DNA from: Muribaculaceae bacterium
Lineage (GTDB): Bacteria > Bacteroidota > Bacteroidia > Bacteroidales > Muribaculaceae
Length of the DNA: 18,583 nucleotides
NCBI GenBank assembly: GCA_009775375.1
Contig: VSPO01000062.1
Location: 1-18,583 of the forward strand
Direction of reading: 5' to 3'
Part shown: piece by piece, positions 1 to 7,161 of the stretch
How positions within the stretch are numbered: the stretch's first letter is position 1
Layout of the letters: each line of letters starts with the position of its first letter
Translations under genes and position numbers: made by a program
The notes under the pieces: model-generated
Database searches by the model: none
Seen by the model: only the letters and a program-made list of their open reading frames with translations
Told to the model about the DNA's origin: nothing

Positions 1-1
1 A

Positions 2-966
2 TTGCATCTGCGGTTTTCATGCCACAAATTTAACACTTTTCTCAAAATTCATGCACCGGGTTTTCGGCTTGAGCCAGAAAAAGCGAAATCACAAATAAAT
101 GTCAACTCTTTTGATTATGTGGTGACTTCCGAATCCAAGGTCATAGCCACCCTTGAGATAGAAAACGGCTCATATCAGGAAATCGAACACGGAATCGGAC
201 TTTACTTCTACAAACCTGAAGAATCCGACGCATCAACCTATGCGTTCATTGAGACTCAAATCAAGCCATTCTCTAAGAAAACACTTTCTTTTGTGGTAGA
301 AAAGCTTGAAAAGGATATTCCTTATCGCGCCTCATCTTTTGTATGCCAACTTTTCCCTGATGGTGATTATTGGACAAAAATAGGACAAAACACGTGTGCC
401 ATCACCGATGAAAAAATTGCAGAATCAGCAGCGAAAGCAATAGCTGACATAAATATCAATTCATTTGATTATAAGGTAACTTCAGAATCCAAAATCATTG
501 CCACAATGAAAATCAGCAACGACTCGTTCCTTGATATCAAGAACGGTATCAGTCTATACCTTTACAAGCATGTAGAATCAGAACCGGTCGCCCATTCATT
601 TATGGGAGAAGAGATTCCAACCCATTCCGTGAAAACCCTTTCTTTCGAACTGGAAAACCTTGAAAAGGATATCAATTATCATGCGGTAGCCTTCGTCTGT
701 CAGCTGATTCCCGGAGGAGACTATTGGATAAAATCGGGGATAGCTATCATTGCATGATTACAGATGATAATATACCCTCGTCGGTGGATAGTGTCGATTC
801 TGACAAAACAGGCATTGTGGGTAAGGATGTCGATGTGGTTTCTCTTGACGGCACTGTCCTGAAAACGATTCATAATTTCAGTTATGGCAAACTTAAAGGC
901 CTTTCAGGAATCATAATCATAAGACCTTCTGATGGAAGTAAGTCTATAAAACTACATTTGAAATAA
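2..966 (+). pseudogene. Frameshifted, 5'-truncated secreted repeat protein with T9SS-like C-terminus
   Basis: The frame is open from the window edge, so the true start lies outside. It holds two tandem domains of about 110-115 residues. Each begins near the shared motif NSFDY-VTSES, continues through an LEKDI segment and ends at FVCQL-GDYW, the pattern of Ig-like/CARDB-type beta domains in Bacteroidales surface proteins. In repeat 1, GDYW is followed by TKIGQ and AITDEKI. In repeat 2 the same frame reads IKSGIAIIA and stops at 757. The equivalent residues (DKIGDSYHCMITDDNI) lie in another frame starting at 724, so one base appears to be missing near 725-728 (TGG.AT where TGGGAT would restore the frame). 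The second frame runs to 966 and ends with a DG-x-V-L / LSGIIIIRPSDG / K-x-HLK pattern resembling a Por (type IX) secretion sorting domain. A secreted protein is inferred. Whether the frameshift is a real mutation or a sequence error cannot be told here. Confidence 0.6.
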
Positions 967-990
967 CCATCATCCATACCTCGGCTGCAT

Positions 991-1031
991 AATGTGTCTA
1001 AGGCTATGCCAGGCATAGCCTTAGACACATT
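991..1031. terminator. Perfect 20-bp inverted repeat, probable terminator
   Basis: Bases 991-1010 and 1012-1031 are exact reverse complements around a single A at 1011. In RNA this would fold into a long hairpin with a minimal loop. It begins 25 bases after the stop at 966 and lies before the promoter region of the next gene. There is no immediate T-run, although an A-run at 1049-1055 would give U's on the opposite strand. Transcription termination is the simplest reading. A palindromic protein-binding site is the alternative. Confidence 0.55.
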
Positions 1032-1069
1032 CACCCTACGACCTCATTAAAAAAATACGTGGCAGGAGC

Positions 1070-1099
1070 TTGCGGATTGAAGTATTCTTCGTATCTTTA
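1070..1099 (+). promoter_or_regulatory. Candidate Bacteroidetes-type promoter for the VWA gene
   Basis: A TTG at 1070-1072 is followed after 19 bases by TATCTTTA at 1092-1099, one mismatch from the Bacteroidetes -7 consensus TAnnTTTG. Spacing and position, about 20 bases before the ATG at 1120, are suitable. The sequence match is only moderate. Confidence 0.4.
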
Positions 1100-1119
1100 C
1101 ATTCTAACTTTATGTCGTT

Positions 1120-1938
1120 ATGAGTACTTTCAAAAAAACTACAGTGACTACTATTGAAGAAACTGTCACTGTGAAAACTGATTCTTCGGAAGAGGAGTCC
1201 TTAGTCAAAGTAGCCCCCAAGGATATCGGCAAACTCGATATGGTGATCGCATTCGACACAACCGGCTCCATGGCCCAATATATTAGGGCCGTCCGAAATG
1301 AGGTGGCCGACCTTATCCCTCGCCTCTTCAAGGATAATGACGACCTACGTTTGGGCATCGTCGCTTTCGGCGATTATTGCGATATGCCCGATGCATATTC
1401 TTTCGGAGATGCCTATCAGTCAATCTTGCCTACCGACAACGCCAACGACCTCATTAAATTTGTGAATGAATCTAAGAACACCTCAGGTGGAGACTGGGAC
1501 GAGTTCTATGAACTCGTAATCAAGAAAATCGTTGAAGAAACTCCATGGAGAGACGGCTCAACTCGCTCAATTCTACTGATTGCCGATGCCGAGCCTCATA
1601 AACTTGGTTACAGCTATGACAACCTCGTCGTCGGCAACCAGATTGACTGGAGAACAGAAGCCAAGAAAGCCGCTCATAAAAAAATCAAAATTGACACCGT
1701 CTCCATTTCCGATGCACCTTGGTTTAAGGAACTGTCACAGATGACCAACGGCGTAAGCGTGCCATTCAAAACCGGATATAAGACTGCGACTCTTGTAGAG
1801 GCTGCCGTATCCTCCAGGGGCACCATGAAAGCACGTGAACACTTCGACTCCATGATGGCGGAATGCAATGACGCCGAAATGAAGAAAGTTTTCGCCTCCT
1901 ATAAGGCTGAACGCGACAACATCAAGCCAATTGAATGA
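1120..1938 (+). CDS. Cytosolic von Willebrand factor A (VWA) domain protein
   Basis: This 272-residue protein has no signal peptide and a Thr/Glu-rich N-terminus (residues 1-35). The VWA domain spans about 38-235. The metal-ion-dependent adhesion site (MIDAS) is visible as D46-T-T-G-S50-M, with a later D in LIADAEPH (about residue 156). The stretch SGGDWDEFYE (122-130) resembles the loop of cytosolic VWA proteins of the VwkA/alpha-kinase type rather than secreted integrin-like ones. Such domains mediate metal-dependent protein-protein contacts, so a scaffold or substrate-recognition role is inferred; the partner is unknown. The ATG at 1120 has a candidate promoter just upstream. The gene ends in a charged helix, and a coding-like remnant in another frame follows at once, so the protein may have lost a C-terminal part. 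No ATPase, phosphatase or kinase partner is adjacent. Confidence 0.8.
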   Translation: MSTFKKTTVTTIEETVTVKTDSSEEESLVKVAPKDIGKLDMVIAFDTTGSMAQYIRAVRNEVADLIPRLFKDNDDLRLGIVAFGDYCDMPDAYSFGDAYQSILPTDNANDLIKFVNESKNTSGGDWDEFYELVIKKIVEETPWRDGSTRSILLIADAEPHKLGYSYDNLVVGNQIDWRTEAKKAAHKKIKIDTVSISDAPWFKELSQMTNGVSVPFKTGYKTATLVEAAVSSRGTMKAREHFDSMMAECNDAEMKKVFASYKAERDNIKPIE

Positions 1939-1942
1939 TTGA

Positions 1943-2110
1943 TACTCAGCCATCCCCGATTATTATTTGGACTCTCTTGAAATAAAGAATGTCCTTGTCT
2001 CAGCTGCCGACGACCTATGCGCTGACGTAAAAAAACCCGAAGTCAACCGTCGCATTGGAGAACGATACATAAACCATCATCCCTACGGAATCATTCCCAA
2101 ACACAACTAA
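1943..2110 (+). pseudogene. Coding-like remnant after the VWA gene, no start codon
   Basis: Just past the VWA stop, another frame is open for 55 codons, from a TGA at 1940-1942 to a TAA at 2108-2110. Its translation looks like genuine protein (YSAIPDYYLDSLEIKNVLVS, then AADDLCADVKKPEVNRRIGE, ending PYGIIPKHN). There is no ATG near its beginning. It could be the original C-terminus of the VWA protein, cut off by an indel, or the tail of a separate deleted gene. The residues match no family I recognise. Confidence 0.4.
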
Positions 2111-2126
2111 TTGTCGCAATTTGTCT

Positions 2127-2216
2127 TCAAGGTTGGCGTGCACTCCATTTGCCATCAGCGGTCTCCTGAGCGTAATGCTCTCTGGCCTTGGATTTGAGAC
2201 TCTCTGCGTAGCGTCT
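2127..2216 (-). pseudogene. Short coding-like tail downstream of fic
   Basis: On the minus strand, in a different frame from the Fic stop, an open frame runs to a TGA at 2127-2129 and reads RRYAESLKSKAREHYAQETA then DGKWSARQP. The composition (amphipathic, Lys/Glu/Ala-rich) is protein-like. No ATG, GTG or TTG was found within this open frame, which extends back into the 3' end of fic. It may be the tail of a decayed gene or chance; confidence is low. Confidence 0.2.
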
Positions 2217-2779
2217 TATGGGTTCTCGGGTTCGTAGCCTTCGTAATAATAGGATTGCTCAATGCCGTGAAATATCACATCTCGATCAGCAGTATCCTCA
2301 ATTAATGCCTCTTGAAGCAGAACACGAAGCTCCAGGTCGTTGACAGGGCTTCGTTCCATTGCCATCATATAGTCTTCGCGACTGATTTTTCTCCAATCGA
2401 CAACTTTAGACAACGACCGTCGGAGCATCTTGTCGAGCCATATTCGTGTCGCTCTGCCATTGCCTTCCATGAAAGGATGGGCGATGTTCATCTCCACATA
2501 TTTGGCTATAATCTGTTCAAAGGAATCCTCCGGCATTTTTTCAATGGCTTGAAGAGCCGGCACAAGGTATAGGGAATTTGCAAAACGAAATCCACCATTT
2601 GAGATATTTAGACTACGAATTTGGCCTGCAAAAGGATATAGGCCGTCGAAAAGATTCACGTGAATATCCTGCAAGCCTTTAGTAGAACCCACTTCGATTT
2701 CGTAAACCCTGCCCGACGAGAACATAGCCTTTGCCTTTGCGAGACTCCGCCGATCTATTTCATTACGGGTCAATTTCAT
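2216..2779 (-). CDS. Class III Fic-domain protein (AMP-transferase type)
   Basis: This 187-residue cytosolic protein carries the canonical Fic core HPFMEGNGR at residues 101-109. The His is the catalytic base and the GNGR loop binds nucleotide phosphates, so transfer of AMP (or another nucleotide moiety) from a nucleotide to protein hydroxyls is expected. The C-terminus holds S176-YYY-E180-G181, matching the Fic inhibitory motif [S/T]xxxE[G/N]. A motif placed in a C-terminal helix defines class III, stand-alone self-inhibited Fic proteins such as the Neisseria one; the length also fits. Tyrosines 177-179 and 182 surround the motif, and in the Neisseria enzyme a tyrosine in this helix is automodified to relieve inhibition. 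The gene lies 92 bases behind ansA on the same strand and may share its transcript. No small antitoxin gene is seen upstream, consistent with built-in inhibition. The target is unknown. Confidence 0.88.
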   Translation of the reverse strand: MKLTRNEIDRRSLAKAKAMFSSGRVYEIEVGSTKGLQDIHVNLFDGLYPFAGQIRSLNISNGGFRFANSLYLVPALQAIEKMPEDSFEQIIAKYVEMNIAHPFMEGNGRATRIWLDKMLRRSLSKVVDWRKISREDYMMAMERSPVNDLELRVLLQEALIEDTADRDVIFHGIEQSYYYEGYEPENP

Positions 2780-2871
2780 ATCTCGCTGTTTTTATTTAAT
2801 TTTTAATCTTCTGCCGTTAAATCGATAATCCATGCCTCTTGACAGCGGTATCCTCAAGTCTCCCCTCTTTA

Positions 2872-3912
2872 TCAGCTCGTCATTTCGCCGCAGAGGCTGT
2901 ACTCCATATAGTTTCTGACCTCCTCCGGAGTCATTCCCTTCCCAAGCAGATACATCAGCTTGGTGATAGCCGCTTCCGCTGTCAGGTCGTGGCCGGAAAC
3001 TACGCCCGCATTGGCAAGCTCCAGACCCGTCACGTAGCGGAAGGGATGCACACTGCCATTGTTGCATTGAGTGATGTTGACCACAACCACTCCCCTCTCT
3101 ACCGTCTCCTTTATTGCATCGATAAACCATTGGTCGTTCGGACCGTTGCCCGCTCCGAACGTCTTCATCACAATCCCCTTGATGCCAGGCATCGAAAGCA
3201 TGTGCCTCACTGATTCCTCACGAATCCCCGGGAAAAGGTCGAGAAATATGACGTTGCAATCCATCTCATAATGCACCTTGAGAGGGGCACGCGAATTTTT
3301 CGCACGCCATAGAGCCTCACGGTTGAACGTTATGCCCAACCCGATCTTGGCCAGCTCAGGATAATTGTTGCTTTTGAAGGCGTTGAAATTATCCGCACTC
3401 CTTTTCGTGCTTCTGTTTCCACGCCATAGATAGTTTTCGAAAAGTATGGCCACTTCCCTCACCATCTGGCTTCCCGTGCGATCCTTCGCCGCTGCTATCT
3501 GCAAGGCCGTGATAAGGTTCTCCTCCCCGTCGGTCCTTACCTCTCCAATAGGCAATTGCGAACCGGTGATGATGACCGGCTTGTTGAGATTCTCAAGCAT
3601 AAAGCTGAGAGCCGAGGCTGTGTAAGCCATCGTGTCTGTGCCATGAAGCACCACGAAGCCATCGTAGGCCTCATAATTCTCCTCTATCACCCTGGCTATG
3701 TCGGCCCAGTGGGAGGGAGTCATGGCTGAAGAATCTATAGGATGCTCAAACTGAAAACTTGAAATATCAAAGTCAAGCATTTTCAGTTTGGGCACATTGT
3801 CAAGAAGATGATTAAAGTCCACCGGTTCGAGGGCATGGCTGCAGGGGTTCTCCTTCATGCCGATTGTCCCGCCCGTGTATATCATCAGGATTTTTGGTCG
3901 AGAATGAGTCAT
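2872..3912 (-). CDS. ansA: Type I (cytoplasmic) L-asparaginase
   Basis: The product hydrolyses L-asparagine to aspartate and ammonia. With the ATG at 3912 it has 346 residues, typical for the family; a TTG 33 bases further upstream would add a non-conserved tail and is not preferred. Both active-site threonine motifs are present: YTGGTIGM (residues 12-19, Thr16) and HGTDTMAYTAS (90-100, Thr92-Asp93). The catalytic lysine is K170 in NRSTKRSADNFNAF, matching the K163 region of E. coli AnsA. GSQLP (117-121) is also typical. There is no signal peptide, so it is the cytoplasmic housekeeping type rather than the periplasmic type II. A consensus -7 box stands about 60 bases upstream, so it is probably transcribed on its own, with fic possibly behind it. 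Confidence 0.93.
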   Translation of the reverse strand: MTHSRPKILMIYTGGTIGMKENPCSHALEPVDFNHLLDNVPKLKMLDFDISSFQFEHPIDSSAMTPSHWADIARVIEENYEAYDGFVVLHGTDTMAYTASALSFMLENLNKPVIITGSQLPIGEVRTDGEENLITALQIAAAKDRTGSQMVREVAILFENYLWRGNRSTKRSADNFNAFKSNNYPELAKIGLGITFNREALWRAKNSRAPLKVHYEMDCNVIFLDLFPGIREESVRHMLSMPGIKGIVMKTFGAGNGPNDQWFIDAIKETVERGVVVVNITQCNNGSVHPFRYVTGLELANAGVVSGHDLTAEAAITKLMYLLGKGMTPEEVRNYMEYSLCGEMTS

Positions 3913-3973
3913 AATAGTGCTATCGCTTCGGGACAAGACCGACAACCAACCGGCTCCTTACCCGAAGTCTGCG

Positions 3974-4004
3974 CAAATTTAGCAATTTGCAAGCACATAC
4001 ACAA
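3974..4004 (-). promoter_or_regulatory. Promoter of ansA
   Basis: On the minus strand, TAAATTTG (3974-3981) matches the Bacteroidetes -7 consensus TAnnTTTG exactly. A TTG (4002-4004) sits 20 bases further upstream in the -33 position. The predicted 5' leader is about 55 bases. The box is embedded in a 15-mer also found upstream of the DUF1460 gene. Confidence 0.6.
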
Positions 4005-4095
4005 CACCCAAGACTGTTTTACCCCATTTTTATTATCATTTTTCCTGAATTGACCAATCAAATCTTATCTTGTTTGACCCATAACTCGGCAAACG

Positions 4096-4983
4096 CTATT
4101 CCTGGGGACGTAGCCAGCGATAGCCATAGAAATGCTGTCCCTCTATCTTGAAAAGGCGCGACAATGGAAACGGATCGGCCACGACCTTGCCATCCGTGTG
4201 GGATATATGTATAAGATAAGGTTCCCCGTCTTTCATCTCCACGAATCCTATGTCATAAAGGTCGAAATCGATCTCATTGGAGAGCATGACGATAATGTCG
4301 CCATTGCGCAGAAGTTCATGAAAAGGCTTGTTCGACGCGCTCTGCTTTTTCATATGTGGAATGCGGTGGCTGCGATAGCCCATCTCCATCATGCGGACCT
4401 TGTCATAGGTGTCGGAATTCTTCATCGCCGGGTAATCGTCTCTGTGGCGAGTCAGATGGTCGAGGGTCTTCGTCTTGAAGCCTCCCCCGCCGAGATACTC
4501 GGTCATATCCTTCAGATGTCCGCGATAGACATTGTCCACGATCCAGTCCGACACGTAGATAAGCTGGCTTGCGAATCCATCGTCTTCCCCCTTGCGGCGG
4601 CTGTAGGATTCATATTGCCGTTCATACTCCTTCACGACCGGCAATTTCTGTCGGCTTGTCTCAGCCAGGGCAAGCACCGTGTTGGCGAATCCCATCCTGT
4701 CAAACTCATGGAGATTCACCACTATTGTCCCCACTGAATCATTGTCGGAAGGCTGGCCTAACGGCACTCCCTCAAGCATATGCGCCGCCATGACGATCCT
4801 GTCGCCAAGCGAAGCCGTGCTTTCAGCCAATGGCTTCAGCAACTGGCCGATCTTCAAGGTGTCTTCGCTGCAATGGATTCGTGTCTCATATGCTCCGCAC
4901 GTGGCAGAGCCAATCAGAAGTGAGGCCGCGAAAGCCAAGCAGGCGACCGACTTGCCGATATATTTTTTTATAGGTTGCTTCAT
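4096..4983 (-). CDS. DUF1460 (NlpC/P60-like amidase) family protein, catalytic residues lost
   Basis: This 295-residue exported protein has a signal peptide (charged start, hydrophobic residues about 12-25, small residues to about 31). The rest aligns with the DUF1460 family, NlpC/P60-fold cell-wall amidases: HCSEDTLKIGQLL (37-49) matches the N-terminal HxxEDT segment, IVVNLHEFD (87-95) the strand before the nucleophile, QLIYVSDWI (140-148) the usual RLHYFSDWI, and GDIIVML (228-234) the core beta strand. Family members read FDCTTFVEN at the active site; here it is FDRMGFANT, with Arg96 replacing the catalytic Cys. The usual DxSHxGIA reads DLYDIGFV, with Asp244 replacing the catalytic His. The His in LIHIS (259) remains. 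The frame is intact, so this looks like a maintained pseudoenzyme that may bind but not cleave muropeptides. It lies upstream of ansA with a 183-base gap and no functional link is evident. Confidence 0.8.
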   Translation of the reverse strand: MKQPIKKYIGKSVACLAFAASLLIGSATCGAYETRIHCSEDTLKIGQLLKPLAESTASLGDRIVMAAHMLEGVPLGQPSDNDSVGTIVVNLHEFDRMGFANTVLALAETSRQKLPVVKEYERQYESYSRRKGEDDGFASQLIYVSDWIVDNVYRGHLKDMTEYLGGGGFKTKTLDHLTRHRDDYPAMKNSDTYDKVRMMEMGYRSHRIPHMKKQSASNKPFHELLRNGDIIVMLSNEIDFDLYDIGFVEMKDGEPYLIHISHTDGKVVADPFPLSRLFKIEGQHFYGYRWLRPQE

Positions 4984-5006
4984 TGTAGGTGGTAGGTAAT
5001 TTTATG

Positions 5007-5033
5007 CAAATTTAGCAATTATTCTATAACCAA
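5007..5033 (-). promoter_or_regulatory. Candidate promoter of the DUF1460 gene
   Basis: TAAATTTG on the minus strand (5007-5014) is an exact -7 consensus about 24 bases before the ATG at 4983. The nearest upstream TTG (5031-5033) gives only 16 bases of spacing, shorter than the usual 19-20, so the -33 element is doubtful. Confidence 0.45.
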
Positions 5034-5111
5034 GCTTTATACGGCTCGAAAAAAATGTCATTTCGGCATTGAATCTATGAGATATTGATGCTATGTTGTA
5101 AAGAAATTTAT

Positions 5112-5119
5112 TAATTTTG
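5112..5119 (+). promoter_or_regulatory. Candidate -7 box directly before the methyltransferase start
   Basis: TAATTTTG matches TAnnTTTG and ends three bases before the ATG at 5123. If used, transcription would begin at or within the start codon, giving a leaderless mRNA. No TTG at the expected 19-20 base distance is present (the nearest are 13 and 24 bases away), so the assignment is tentative. Confidence 0.35.
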
Positions 5120-5122
5120 CAT

Positions 5123-5932
5123 ATGAATTTCATCGAAATCGAAACGTTGGGCCATCCGGGAGTGGAGATTTTCTCTTCGCTGACCGAGGCCTCTCTCCGC
5201 AATAAGCTTGAGCCGGAAAAGGGGATTCTGATTGCGGAAAGCCCCAAAGTGATTGGCGTGGCATTGGATGCCGGATATGAGCCTCTGGCATTGCTCTGCG
5301 AAGAAAAGCATATCCACGGCGATGCCGCCGCAATAATCGATCGCTGTGAGGGGATTCCCGTCTACACGGGGCCCCGGAAAGTGCTGAGCCAACTGACAGG
5401 CTACACGCTGACGCGTGGTGTGCTTTGCGCCATGCGGCGGCCTGCTCCCAAAAGCGTGGAGGAGGTTTGTCGCGACGCGAAAAGGATTGTCGTCATCGAC
5501 GGTGTCTGCGACACGACCAATATCGGAGCCATCTTCCGCTCGGCCGCAGCTCTTGGTATTGACGCCGCCCTGCTGACCCCTACCTCCTGCGACCCCTTCA
5601 ACCGTCGGGCCGTCAGGGTCTCCATGGGAAGCGTGTTTCTCCTTCCCTGGGCCTACATTCATAAGCCCATCGAATCTTTGAAAGAATTGGGATTCAAGAC
5701 CATGGCCCTTGCCTTGTCCGACGATTCCGTTTCTATCGACGACCCTGCCCTTGCCGGCATCGACAGGATGGCGATGATTCTCGGCACGGAGGGCGACGGT
5801 CTTGCAAAAGACGTGATTGCAAAAGCCGATTTCACGGCACGCATTCCGATGTCGCATGGCGTTGACTCCCTTAATGTGGCCGCTGCTTCCGCCGTGGCTT
5901 TCTGGCAACTTTCCGCGAACAAACCTCTATGA
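5123..5932 (+). CDS. SpoU/TrmH-family RNA 2'-O-methyltransferase
   Basis: The product is expected to transfer a methyl group from S-adenosylmethionine to a ribose 2'-OH in rRNA or tRNA. The 269-residue protein has an N-terminal RNA-recognition-like part (LEPEKGILIAESPKVI, about 29-44) and the knotted SPOUT domain with all three SpoU motifs: NIGAIFR (133-139, catalytic Arg), ILGTEGDGL (219-227) and IPMSHGVDSLNVAAA (241-255). The ATG at 5123 is chosen because MNFIEIETLGHPGVEIFSSL is a usual family N-terminus; a TTG six bases earlier only adds Met-His. The stop overlaps the next start by four bases (ATGA), so the two genes are translationally coupled. The exact RNA target cannot be read from sequence, so no symbol is given. 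Confidence 0.9.
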   Translation: MNFIEIETLGHPGVEIFSSLTEASLRNKLEPEKGILIAESPKVIGVALDAGYEPLALLCEEKHIHGDAAAIIDRCEGIPVYTGPRKVLSQLTGYTLTRGVLCAMRRPAPKSVEEVCRDAKRIVVIDGVCDTTNIGAIFRSAAALGIDAALLTPTSCDPFNRRAVRVSMGSVFLLPWAYIHKPIESLKELGFKTMALALSDDSVSIDDPALAGIDRMAMILGTEGDGLAKDVIAKADFTARIPMSHGVDSLNVAAASAVAFWQLSANKPL

Positions 5933-6459
5933 GCAAAGCCCAATTAAAAAAATATCTTCAGACTCTGCCCCACGAGCAAATCGTGCAGGTAGTTCTCGAC
6001 CTTTACGATGCCCGCAAGGCGGCAAAAGAATATCTGGAGTTCTATATGGATCCGGATGCCGCAAAGGCTGTCGAAAACGCGAAAAAGGCCGTGCTCAAAG
6101 TCTTCTATACCCCCCAGGGACACATCCGGGCAAAGGTCAGGGCGAAAGACGCATCCGACATTGTGGCGGATTTTCTCAAACTCCAGACAGATTCGGAATA
6201 TATGGCCGACCTTTATCTGTTTCATGTCGAGGTCATTCTCTCTTGGCTATGCAATAGGAGAATCATTCGTGAGACGGCCTGGAATTCTGTCGTGTCTCTT
6301 TTCCGAAAGGCGGCCGACTATCTGGCGGCCACGGATAATCTCGTGAAGCTTCAGCCTCGGATAGAAAAGATAATGAAGTTTTGCCATGTGGCGCCGGAGT
6401 ATCTGCGCGTGCCGCAACGGCTCCGACAAGAGCTGGAGGAAGCAAAATCCAACAATTAG
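5929..6459 (+). CDS. DUF6155-like protein
   Basis: This 176-residue cytosolic, mainly alpha-helical protein starts MSKAQLKKYLQTL and continues LDLYDARKAAKEYLEFYMDP (about 23-42), which resembles the DUF6155 family of Bacteroidetes as I remember it. Predicted helices run almost end to end with no membrane segment, no signal peptide and no recognisable catalytic motif. It begins inside the stop of the methyltransferase gene (ATGA overlap), so the two are co-expressed, and a link to RNA modification or ribosome function is a guess from position only. The function is unknown. Confidence 0.72.
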   Translation: MSKAQLKKYLQTLPHEQIVQVVLDLYDARKAAKEYLEFYMDPDAAKAVENAKKAVLKVFYTPQGHIRAKVRAKDASDIVADFLKLQTDSEYMADLYLFHVEVILSWLCNRRIIRETAWNSVVSLFRKAADYLAATDNLVKLQPRIEKIMKFCHVAPEYLRVPQRLRQELEEAKSNN

Positions 6460-6520
6460 GCCGTAGCGCAGCGTTGCCTGACAATATCGTCAGTAATCGT
6501 AAAAAATCAAGAAATCCATT

Positions 6521-7147
6521 ATGGAGAAAAAAATAATACTTGTAGGAGGTGGAGGCCACGCTCTCTCTCTTCTTGAGGCTCTCCCCCGGGCTGAAAACGT
6601 GGCCGGGTATCTATCCCTTGCCCCTTCGCAGTCAATGACTGTGGAATGGCTCGGCACTGACTCCGATGCGCCATCATTCAAGAACGACCATCTTTTTCAT
6701 ATTGCTTTTGTATATGCCGGTCTGCCTCTTATGAAGAAACGTCGCCTGCTGATCGATAAGTTTGAGGAGATGGGCGTAGGGTTCGCATCAATAGTCGCCC
6801 CTTCGGCATTGGTCACAAGAAATTCATCTGTCGGCGAGGGAAGCGCTGTGCTCAACAATGCTGTCATCAACCGGGCGCATCTCGGCCGCAACGTCGTGGT
6901 CAATACCGGAGCGATTGTCGAGCACGACTGCGTTATCGGATCAAACTCTTTCATCGGCCCTGGGGCTGTGATGGGAGGCAACGTCAAAATCGGGGAGAAT
7001 TGCTTCATCGGCCTTGGGACAAGAATCAAAAACGGAGTGACAATCACCGACAACATTTCCGTAGGCATGGGGGCGATCATAGATCGCGACCTGACAGAAC
7101 CTGGCATCTACCACGGCATCCCATTAAGATTTCATCCTGTAAAGTGA
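6521..7147 (+). CDS. neuD: NeuD/PglD-type sugar acyltransferase, left-handed beta-helix
   Basis: This 208-residue protein has a Rossmann-like N-terminal domain (IILVGGGGHALSLLEAL, 5-21, the nucleotide-sugar-binding glycine loop of NeuD/PglD) followed from about residue 88 by hexapeptide repeats (IVAPSALVTRNSSVGEGSAV, then VVNTGAIVEHDCVIG, AVMGGNVKIGENCFIGLGT). These form the left-handed beta-helix that binds acetyl-CoA. His135 in the E-H-D loop is the expected catalytic base. In sialic acid clusters the family O- or N-acetylates the sugar or its precursor. The start follows DUF6155 by 61 bases without a good promoter box, and neuB follows 14 bases after the stop, so the three neu genes form one transcription unit. 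Confidence 0.87.
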   Translation: MEKKIILVGGGGHALSLLEALPRAENVAGYLSLAPSQSMTVEWLGTDSDAPSFKNDHLFHIAFVYAGLPLMKKRRLLIDKFEEMGVGFASIVAPSALVTRNSSVGEGSAVLNNAVINRAHLGRNVVVNTGAIVEHDCVIGSNSFIGPGAVMGGNVKIGENCFIGLGTRIKNGVTITDNISVGMGAIIDRDLTEPGIYHGIPLRFHPVK

Positions 7148-7161
7148 ACACCCATATTGAC

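Noticed and set aside
2792..2871. Minus-strand coding-like end DELIKRGDLRIPL between ansA and fic
   Set aside because: The frame mostly overlaps the 3' part of ansA and has no start outside it; too short and without similarity.
5111..5908. 265-codon minus-strand frame opposite the methyltransferase
   Set aside because: It is a shadow of a gene with all three SpoU motifs; composition (His/Arg/Gly-rich) is typical of antisense frames in GC-rich codons.
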